Assembly: GCA_964517355.1 (NCBI GenBank)
Contig: CAZFCK010000112.1
Coordinates: 1-14,843 of the forward strand
Length of the DNA stretch: 14,843 bases
DNA from: CAZFCK01 sp964517355
GTDB lineage: Bacteria; Desulfobacterota; Desulfovibrionia; Desulfovibrionales; Desulfovibrionaceae
Direction of reading: 5' to 3'
Positions 7,141 through 12,889 of the stretch are shown here, one piece after another (within the stretch, counting starts at the first letter, position 1; each line of letters starts with the position of its first letter). Position numbers and translations under genes: made by a program. The notes under the pieces were generated by a model. The model was not told the origin of the DNA and did not search any database. It saw only the letters and a program-made list of their open reading frames with translations.

Positions 7141-7180
7141 ATACACTCTACTCGGAAATTCGAGTTGCTATAGAGCGTAT
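7141..7180. repeat. AT-rich imperfect palindrome
   Basis: ATACACTCTA (7141-7150) pairs with TAGAGCGTAT (7171-7180) at nine of ten positions, with a further CTCG/CGAG pair inside (7151-7154, 7161-7164). It directly follows the candidate promoter, so it could be an operator, a leader hairpin or the edge of a repeat element. Confidence 0.45.
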
Positions 7181-7234
7181 TAACCTTGAAACCGGTCAGA
7201 TGTTCCTATGTATTTATCTGAAACAACGGAATAC

Positions 7235-7274
7235 TGTTTCAGGTCCAAGCCTTGCTTCAAGGCGAGAACGCGCT
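7235..7274 (+). repeat. Dispersed repeat A, copy 2 (with hairpin)
   Basis: Second copy of the element at 12-51. The GCCTTG-CTT-CAAGGC hairpin (7249-7263) keeps the same stem with a changed loop base. It ends 81 bases before the nadK start, so it would lie in the nadK leader if transcription begins at the candidate promoter upstream. Confidence 0.6.
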
Positions 7275-7355
7275 GACTCGGCAAACAATGGTTTATTGCG
7301 TGGCAAGGGGGGGAAGTTGTGAACGCCACCGGCAAGAGCCATGAGGAATCTCTTC

Positions 7356-8267
7356 ATGCAGTCTGTTATACGAACCGTACTCATGATCACCAAAGCCGGC
7401 GACGCCCGCGCCACAGCGCTGAGCCTCGAAATTGCCCAATGGTTGAGCGCGCGTGGCGTTGTGGTGCATCTTCTTGAAAATCCCGAGCGATGCAGCGACA
7501 AGGAGGCGTCTTTCATCCATTCCCTACGCGGCGTTGAACTGGACTTGAGCCTCGTGTTGGTGCTCGGAGGCGACGGCACCATGCTCAGCGTGGCGCGGCG
7601 GCTGGATTACCGCACGCCCTTGCTGGGAGTGAATATGGGGCGGGTCGGGTTTCTCACGGAATTGTGCCCCAATAACTGGGAAACAGGGCTGGCCGACGTG
7701 CTGCGGCACGGTGTGCGCGTGCGCGAGCATCTGGCCCTGGAATACGTGGTGGAGCGGCCGGGATACGACGGCCCCATCAGCAAGGGGCGCGTGATCAACG
7801 ACCTGGTGATTTCACGTGGCGGCCTGGCGCGCCTGGTGCCGCTGCAATTGGAGGTGAACGGCGTGCATGTGTCCTTGGTGCGCGCCGACGGTCTTGTGGT
7901 GTCCACCCCCATAGGCGCCACCGGCTATGCGGTTTCCGCCGGCGGTCCCCTGCTGCATCCCGATATCGAGGCCTTCAGCGTCACGGCCATCTGTCCTTTT
8001 ATCCGCGGATTCATCCCCATGGTGCTGCCGTCGGACGCCGTGCTGCGCCTTCAGGTGATGGAAACCACCGGGGATGTCTTCATGACCCAGGACGGGCAGC
8101 AGGGCTTGTGCCTGCGCAACGGCGACGTGGCCACTGTGCGGCGGGCCGAAAAGGGTTTCAGCACGGTACGGGTGAACGGCACTTCCTATTTCGACAAACT
8201 CAGGGCCAAAGGGTTCATGAACGATCCGAATACGCCCCCTTCCGACCCCAAAGGGGACGAAAAGTGA
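7356..8267 (+). CDS. nadK: NAD kinase
   Basis: A 303-aa cytoplasmic ATP-NAD kinase, which phosphorylates NAD to give NADP. The hallmark GGDGT is at residues 71-75, followed by GVNMGRVGFLTEL (91-103), NDLVISR (148-154) and the NAD-binding stretch DGLVVSTPIGATGYAVSAGG (178-197). Length and motif spacing are normal for bacterial NadK. The ATG at 7356 is preferred because GAGGAA (7343-7348) lies 7 bases upstream and the protein then starts at the usual place (VLMITKAG); an in-frame ATG at 7341 lacks a good ribosome site. The stop overlaps the start of the next gene by 4 bases (GTGA), so the DUF89-like protein is probably translated by coupling. Confidence 0.93.
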   Translation: MQSVIRTVLMITKAGDARATALSLEIAQWLSARGVVVHLLENPERCSDKEASFIHSLRGVELDLSLVLVLGGDGTMLSVARRLDYRTPLLGVNMGRVGFLTELCPNNWETGLADVLRHGVRVREHLALEYVVERPGYDGPISKGRVINDLVISRGGLARLVPLQLEVNGVHVSLVRADGLVVSTPIGATGYAVSAGGPLLHPDIEAFSVTAICPFIRGFIPMVLPSDAVLRLQVMETTGDVFMTQDGQQGLCLRNGDVATVRRAEKGFSTVRVNGTSYFDKLRAKGFMNDPNTPPSDPKGDEK

Positions 8268-10033
8268 TCGTCGAAGCGCCGGAACGTCCGGTTTTGGAAG
8301 GCATTTCCACGGTCAGGGACGTGCGCATGGGCAAGGACCCGGTCCTGGACGCCTGGATTTTGCATTTCATGACCGAAAACAACCTGGAATATCTGCTCAA
8401 CCCATTTCTCAACGCCTCGCCCGAGCAGTTGCGCTTCATGGTTTCCATGGACGAGGACCAGGTCTATGCTCCCTGTTCGGACGAGGTGCTGCTGGGCCTG
8501 CTCGACCCGGACGCCCCGTATTCGTTGCAGAACACGTACGAGACCGTGTGGCGCGTGGTGAAGCGGCTGATATCTCAAAATATCAGCAGCGACTACGTGC
8601 GGCAGCGCATCGAGACCTTTTGCCTGCACCGGTACAACATGGCCATGGCCTCGCACACCCTCATTCCTTCGCGCCTCATGAAGCGGCTGGTGAGCATCGT
8701 GTTGACCCAGAGCGGCATGCAGGACCCCTACAGGGAGCGCAAGAAGCTGCACAACGAGCGCGTGGAGCGTTTCATCACCGGACCGTTGTACGACAAGGTC
8801 GTTTCCGTGTGCGAACAAAGCCCGAAATGCGGCAGTATTGATGAATTGCGCTGGGAGCTTGACCTCATGGAGTTGCAGCGCTTGTTCGCCTTGTCCAGCT
8901 GGGGCGCCATCTGGCACGGCGGAGAAAACGCCCCGGCCATGCGGGCCCTGGAAAAAGAGGTGGCGCAGCCCTGCCGCGGCGCGGAACATCTGGCCGCGCT
9001 GTTGGGGCCGGGGAGCGGAGGGCGCAAAAAAATCCTCTATATTCCGCGCACCAGCGGCGCAGTGATGTTCGACATCATGATTATCCGCGCCCTGCTCAGA
9101 ATGGGGCACCAGGTCATCCTGGCCCTGAAAGAGGGCTTTTATTTCCAGGCCCCCGCCTTTTGGGACCTGGAGCACGATCCCTCCCTGGCGCGCGCCCTGT
9201 CCGGCGCTTGCATGCTCAGCGAGGACCGCGTGACCAAGAACGATCTGCTGCGCCTGCTGCGTGAAAACCAGTTCGTGGTCATTTCCGACGGCACCGTGGA
9301 GCGGCTCAACCTCTACCGCGCCAACGTCACCTTTGCCCGCGCCTGGAAAGAGGCGGACCTGATCATTGCCAAAGGGCATTCCAACGTGCGCCGCTTCATC
9401 CAGAGCAGCCACTCTTTCACGCGCGACATCCTTTGCTTTCACCGCTTGCCTGACGGCTCCAGGGAATTTCTTTTCAAGCCCAAACCCGAATCCGTGCGCA
9501 AGGTCACGGAAGGGGATTTGCGCAAAAAGGCCGACGAGATTATCGACGCCATGCGCACGGCCAGGGCCGGGGGCAAGACCGTCATGTTCTACAGCGCCAT
9601 TGTGGGGTCCATTCCGGGGCAGACGAACACGGCCATCGAGGTGCTGACCACGTATGTGGACTATTTGCGTCAGCGGCTCGCGGACAGCTTCATCATCAAT
9701 CCGGCAGAGCATTTCGAGCCCGGCATGGACGGCGACGACCTCATGTTCATGTGGGAGCGCGTGCAGCGTTCCGGCCTGATCAATGTCTGGCGTTTTCAGT
9801 CCGTATCCGATATTGAGCAGAGCTTTGAACTTTTGGGGCGCAAGGTGCCCCCGCTGTGGACGGGCAAGGACAGCACCTTTTCCACGGGCTGCACCAAGGA
9901 GATGAAGATCGCCCTGGACATGCAGCGGCATCAGCCGGAGCTGCAGATCATCGGCCCCGGGCCGGACAAGTTCTTCCGCCGCCGGGAATACGGCGTGGGT
10001 AAATACTTTGACGCGGGAATTGAATACCAGTAG
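8264..10033 (+). CDS. Large DUF89/ARMT1-like protein of unknown substrate
   Basis: A 589-aa soluble protein. The N-terminal half is helical and includes DPYRERKKLHN (154-164), which resembles the DPYRE-K motif of DUF89 proteins. The middle has the alpha/beta core, YIPRTSGAVMFDIMIIRALLRMG (259-281), and ADLIIAKGHSN (364-374), matching the DUF89 ADLVIAKG segment. DUF89 proteins are metal-dependent phosphatases thought to remove damaged phospho-metabolites. Here the usual Asp-Asn of DNAGE is replaced by Arg-Thr (262-263 RT in RTSGA), so classic metal-dependent activity is doubtful. The C-terminal third (about 430-589) is unrecognised. It is about twice the family's usual length. The GTG start at 8264 has AGGGGA (8252-8257) 6 bases upstream and overlaps the nadK stop. 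The link to NAD kinase suggests nucleotide or phospho-sugar metabolism, but that is inference. Confidence 0.7.
   Translation: MIVEAPERPVLEGISTVRDVRMGKDPVLDAWILHFMTENNLEYLLNPFLNASPEQLRFMVSMDEDQVYAPCSDEVLLGLLDPDAPYSLQNTYETVWRVVKRLISQNISSDYVRQRIETFCLHRYNMAMASHTLIPSRLMKRLVSIVLTQSGMQDPYRERKKLHNERVERFITGPLYDKVVSVCEQSPKCGSIDELRWELDLMELQRLFALSSWGAIWHGGENAPAMRALEKEVAQPCRGAEHLAALLGPGSGGRKKILYIPRTSGAVMFDIMIIRALLRMGHQVILALKEGFYFQAPAFWDLEHDPSLARALSGACMLSEDRVTKNDLLRLLRENQFVVISDGTVERLNLYRANVTFARAWKEADLIIAKGHSNVRRFIQSSHSFTRDILCFHRLPDGSREFLFKPKPESVRKVTEGDLRKKADEIIDAMRTARAGGKTVMFYSAIVGSIPGQTNTAIEVLTTYVDYLRQRLADSFIINPAEHFEPGMDGDDLMFMWERVQRSGLINVWRFQSVSDIEQSFELLGRKVPPLWTGKDSTFSTGCTKEMKIALDMQRHQPELQIIGPGPDKFFRRREYGVGKYFDAGIEYQ
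8566..8587. other. Perfect palindrome inside the DUF89-like gene
   Basis: GCTGATAT-CTCAAA-ATATCAGC, an 8-bp inverted repeat with a 6-base loop, lies in the coding sequence about 300 bases after its start. It is AT-richer than the codons around it. It may be chance or a site for RNA folding. Confidence 0.35.
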
Positions 10034-10079
10034 GTTGCACTGCCCGAACCGCGTTTTTCACAACCAGCGATTGGACGAC

Positions 10080-10763
10080 ATGCGACAAGACCAGCAGCAG
10101 GCGGCGGCCCGAGGACTGGAAAACGCCTTGCACGGCTGTTTTCAGGCTTTTTCCGAAAAAGTGGCCCGGTGGCACGACGCGCCCCCGCCCCAATGTATCC
10201 CCGTGGGGGAGGGCGTTGAGCCGGAGGTGGTGCTCTCCGCGGCTTTGGCCGTGCATCTGGCGAATTTCACCCTCTGGCACTTGGAGGACGCGGCCCGGCG
10301 CGACGATTTGGGATTCGAACACGTGGCGCGGTGCAAGCGCGCCATTGACGCGGAGAATCAGCGGCGCAACGACTGTATTGAACAGCTTGACGCGCGGCTG
10401 GCCTCCTTGATAGCTGTATTTCTTCCGTGTGAAGCGCCCCGGAAATACAATACCGAAACCATGGGCGGCGCGTTGGACAGGCTTTCCATCCTGCACCTGA
10501 AGATATACCACATGGAGCAGGAAACCATGCGCGGCGACGCGCAAGCCGAGCATGCGGCACGCTGCCGCGAAAAGCTCGCGCTAATGCAACGGCAGCGTCG
10601 CGATCTGGAACAAAGCCTGTTGGAGCTTTTTGCCGAGTACAAGGCCGGTCGCAAACGCCCCATGATCTATCGCCAGTTCAAGATGTACAACGATCCTGAG
10701 ACCAATCCGGAGCTCTATGGGGCCGCTACGGGCGGACCGGGGCTCAAGCAAGAACGGGACTGA
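10080..10763 (+). CDS. DUF4254 domain protein
   Basis: A 227-aa, mostly helical cytoplasmic protein. The family signature is clear: NFTLWHLEDAARRDD (62-76), then IDAENQRRNDCIEQLD (89-104), KYNTETMGGALDRLSILHLK (122-141), and a C-terminal YRQFKMYNDPETNPELY (197-213). DUF4254 has no proven activity; it is often near glycosyltransferase or lipopolysaccharide genes, which hints at envelope polysaccharide work. The ATG at 10080 was chosen, with GGA 5 bases before it, leaving 46 bases after the preceding gene; upstream in-frame TTG codons (10008, 10035, 10071) are possible alternatives. gatB follows after 54 bases. Confidence 0.75.
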   Translation: MRQDQQQAAARGLENALHGCFQAFSEKVARWHDAPPPQCIPVGEGVEPEVVLSAALAVHLANFTLWHLEDAARRDDLGFEHVARCKRAIDAENQRRNDCIEQLDARLASLIAVFLPCEAPRKYNTETMGGALDRLSILHLKIYHMEQETMRGDAQAEHAARCREKLALMQRQRRDLEQSLLELFAEYKAGRKRPMIYRQFKMYNDPETNPELYGAATGGPGLKQERD

Positions 10764-10817
10764 CACGGCGGCCCAGAGCCGGCGTCCGTGCGCCCCGCGT
10801 GGAGGTGTGTCCTCGCC

Positions 10818-12251
10818 ATGGCACAATATGAAACCGTTATCGGGCTTGAAGTGCACGCGCAATTGCTGACCAAGTCCAAATTGTTTTGCGGCTGTTCCAC
10901 CGTTTTCGGCAACGAGCCCAACACCAACGTGTGCGAGGTCTGCACGGGCCAGCCCGGAGTGTTGCCCGTGCTCAACCGCCGGGCCGTGGAATATGCCTGC
11001 AAGATGGCTTTGGCCGTCGATTGCGCGGTGAACCGGTCCTCGGTGTTCGCGCGCAAGAACTATTTTTACCCGGACCTGCCCAAAGGGTATCAGATTTCGC
11101 AGTATGAAGAACCCTTGGCCGAACACGGCCACCTGGACATCGACGTGAACGGGCGGCGCAAGCGCGTGGGCATTCTGCGCATCCACATGGAAGACGACGC
11201 GGGCAAGAACATCCATTCCCAGACCGAGAACGTCAGCTATGTGGACCTGAACCGCTCCGGCGTGCCCTTGATCGAAATCGTCAGCGATCCGGACATGCGC
11301 GGTCCGGAGGAGGCCGTGGCCTATCTCAAGGGATTGCGGGCCATTCTGGTCTATCTGGGCATTTGCGACGGTAATATGGAAGAGGGCAGCTTCCGCTGCG
11401 ACGCCAATATCTCGCTGCGCCCCGTGGGGCGGGAGGCCTTCGGCACCCGTACTGAACTCAAAAACCTCAATTCCTTCCGCCACGTGCAAAAGGCCCTGGA
11501 ATACGAGGTGGAGCGCCAGAGGGATCTGCTGGAGGACGGCGAGGCCGTGGTCCAGGAGACCAGGCTCTACGACGCGAACAAGAACGCCACCTTTTCCATG
11601 CGCGGCAAGGAGGAGGCCCACGACTACCGCTATTTTCCGGACCCGGACCTGGTGACCGTGCGCGTGGAGCCCGCCTGGCTGGAGGCCTGGAGCGAAGAAC
11701 TGCCCGAGCTGCCGCGGGAGCGCGAAAACCGCTTCATGGAGCAGTACGGCCTGTCTGCCGACGACGCGGCCCTTTTGACCGCGGAGCGCGACCTGGCCGA
11801 CTACTTCGAGGAGGCGGTCAAGGCCCACGACGCGCCCAAAAAGATCGCCAACTGGATGATGAGCGAGCTGCTGCGCGAACTGAATCAGACGGGGGGCAAG
11901 GCCGCGTCCTGCGCATTGACCCCGGCCCATCTGGCCGCGTTGGTCAGGCTGATCGACGATGAAGTCATTTCGGGGAAAATCGGCAAGCAGATTTTTTCGG
12001 AACTCTGCGCCAGCGGCATGGACCCCAAGACCTTTGTCCGGGAAAAAGGGCTTGTCCAGATCTCGGACTCCTCGGCCCTGGAGGCGTCCATCCGGGAGGT
12101 CCTGGACCAGAGCCCGGACGAAGTGGCCGCCTACCGCGGCGGGAAGAAGAAGCTCATGGGCTTTTTTGTGGGGCAGGTGATGAAAAAGACCAGGGGCAAG
12201 GCCAATCCGGCCCTGGTGAACCAATTGTTGCAGAAATTGCTCGAAGGATGA
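10818..12251 (+). CDS. gatB: Asp-tRNA(Asn)/Glu-tRNA(Gln) amidotransferase subunit B
   Basis: A 477-aa GatB, the kinase and tRNA-binding subunit of the GatCAB complex that converts mischarged Glu-tRNA(Gln) or Asp-tRNA(Asn) to the correct amide form. Visible features are ETVIGLEVHAQL (5-16), a zinc-type set of cysteines, CGC (24-26) and CEVC (39-42), the signature RKNYFYPDLPKGYQISQYE (79-97) and EEGSFRCDANIS (188-199). The C-terminal Yqey-like tRNA domain is complete (ending GKANPALVNQLLQKLL). Full length matches the family. GGAGGT (10801-10806) lies 11 bases before the ATG. gatA and gatC are not in the window, so the operon is split in this genome. Confidence 0.95.
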   Translation: MAQYETVIGLEVHAQLLTKSKLFCGCSTVFGNEPNTNVCEVCTGQPGVLPVLNRRAVEYACKMALAVDCAVNRSSVFARKNYFYPDLPKGYQISQYEEPLAEHGHLDIDVNGRRKRVGILRIHMEDDAGKNIHSQTENVSYVDLNRSGVPLIEIVSDPDMRGPEEAVAYLKGLRAILVYLGICDGNMEEGSFRCDANISLRPVGREAFGTRTELKNLNSFRHVQKALEYEVERQRDLLEDGEAVVQETRLYDANKNATFSMRGKEEAHDYRYFPDPDLVTVRVEPAWLEAWSEELPELPRERENRFMEQYGLSADDAALLTAERDLADYFEEAVKAHDAPKKIANWMMSELLRELNQTGGKAASCALTPAHLAALVRLIDDEVISGKIGKQIFSELCASGMDPKTFVREKGLVQISDSSALEASIREVLDQSPDEVAAYRGGKKKLMGFFVGQVMKKTRGKANPALVNQLLQKLLEG

Positions 12252-12254
12252 CAT

Positions 12255-12650
12255 ATGGGCGGTATAAAAGGGTTTTATAACGTCACCAGGGACCAGTGCA
12301 AAGACGCCGGGCTGGCGCTTATTCTCATCGGCGTCATCGCCTTGCAGCTGAGCCGCGCCCCGTGGCTGCCTCCCGCGCTTATCGTGGTCACGCTGCTGCT
12401 GATGATCAAGCCCACGTTGTTCAAGCCGTTCGCCGCCTTGTGGTTCGGGCTTTCCACGCTCCTCGGCACTGTGATGAGCAAGGTCGTGCTGACCGTTGTT
12501 TTCGCCGTGGTGGTCACGCCCATCGCCCTGGTGCGCTCCATGCTGGGCAAGGATTCCCTGCAGCTGAGGAAATGGAAAAAGGACAAGGGCTCCGTGTACA
12601 GGGAGCGCGGCTGCGTGGTGACCGCCCATGACCTGGAAAACATGTTTTGA
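12255..12650 (+). CDS. SxtJ-family small membrane protein
   Basis: A 131-aa membrane protein with hydrophobic segments at about 19-34, 38-52 and 75-96, then a basic C-terminal tail ending in TAHDLENMF. Its pattern (lone small membrane protein, KPTLFKPFAALWFGLSTLLG, and position before a DUF5989 gene and a carbamoyltransferase) matches the SxtJ family, named after the saxitoxin cluster and found in many bacteria that make no toxin. Function is unknown; it may anchor or assist the carbamoyltransferase at the membrane. AAGGA ahead of the ATG overlaps the end of gatB, and only 3 bases separate the two genes. Confidence 0.75.
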   Translation: MGGIKGFYNVTRDQCKDAGLALILIGVIALQLSRAPWLPPALIVVTLLLMIKPTLFKPFAALWFGLSTLLGTVMSKVVLTVVFAVVVTPIALVRSMLGKDSLQLRKWKKDKGSVYRERGCVVTAHDLENMF

Positions 12651-12651
12651 C

Positions 12652-12697
12652 CGCTCCCGCGTCGCGGAGCGTCTCCACGGCCTGATTTCCGGCCGTG
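12652..12697 (+). other. Two tandem hairpins between SxtJ-like and DUF5989 genes
   Basis: The 71-base spacer holds CGCTCC-N8-GGAGCG (12652-12671) and CACGGCC-N8-GGCCGTG (12676-12697), both perfectly paired. No T-run follows. They could protect or partly terminate the upstream mRNA and so set different expression of the two halves of the operon. Confidence 0.5.
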
Positions 12698-12721
12698 TAC
12701 ATATACCATTGGAGGACTGTA

Positions 12722-12871
12722 ATGGATTTCCTGCGTGATTTATGGAAATTCCTCAAGGTGAGGAAAAAATTCTGGCTCTTGCCCATTATCCTCACCCTGC
12801 TGCTTTTCGGCGCGTTGATCGTCTTTACCAGCGGTTCCGCAGTGGCGCCGTTTATCTATACCATTTTTTAA
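12722..12871 (+). CDS. DUF5989 (SxtK-like) small membrane protein
   Basis: A 49-aa peptide, MDFLRDLWKFLKVRKKFWLL at the start, then a single hydrophobic helix (about 18-36) and a short tail ending APFIYTIF. The charged amphipathic start plus one membrane helix is the DUF5989 pattern, which sits between a SxtJ-like gene and a carbamoyltransferase gene in many genomes, as SxtK does in saxitoxin clusters. A strong GGAGG (12711-12715) lies 6 bases before the ATG, and 18 bases separate its stop from the next gene. Function unknown; a membrane subunit or anchor for the carbamoyltransferase is inferred from this fixed gene order. Its size makes it easy to miss in automated annotation. Confidence 0.85.
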   Translation: MDFLRDLWKFLKVRKKFWLLPIILTLLLFGALIVFTSGSAVAPFIYTIF

Positions 12872-12889
12872 TTCATCGGGGCTTCTTGT

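Larger units (their letters stand above)
6781..7355. other. 575-base non-coding gap rich in inverted repeats
   Basis: No convincing gene. The first 85 bases after ntrX are GC-rich without clear signal. From about 6866 to 7180 the gap is a chain of hairpin-forming sequences: a small CTAAA-GCA-TTTAG hairpin (6866-6878), a nested palindrome, a perfect 12-bp palindrome, AACTTT-TTC-AAAGTT (6968-6982), GGGCGCGT/ACGCGCCC (7008-7015 and 7037-7044), repeat B inside a longer stem, and an AT-rich inverted repeat. Repeat A copy 2 follows (7235-7274). Possible promoter elements for nadK are listed separately. A minus-strand open frame of 84 codons (6875-7129) runs through the repeats; it lacks domain features and I regard it as spurious. 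Confidence 0.6.

Noticed and set aside
8108..8263. Upstream extension of the DUF89-like gene
   Set aside because: It would overlap nadK by 160 bases with low-complexity Arg/Gln-rich residues; the GTG at 8264 has a good ribosome site and the usual 4-base overlap.
8186..9931. Minus-strand open frame of 581 codons opposite the DUF89-like gene
   Set aside because: No recognisable domain, low-complexity composition, and it overlaps a coupled plus-strand gene with proper start signals.
10581..12629. Minus-strand open frame of 682 codons opposite gatB
   Set aside because: It mirrors a full GatB with clear family motifs, is rich in His and Gln without domain features, and has no ribosome site. Long antisense frames are expected in GC-rich DNA.
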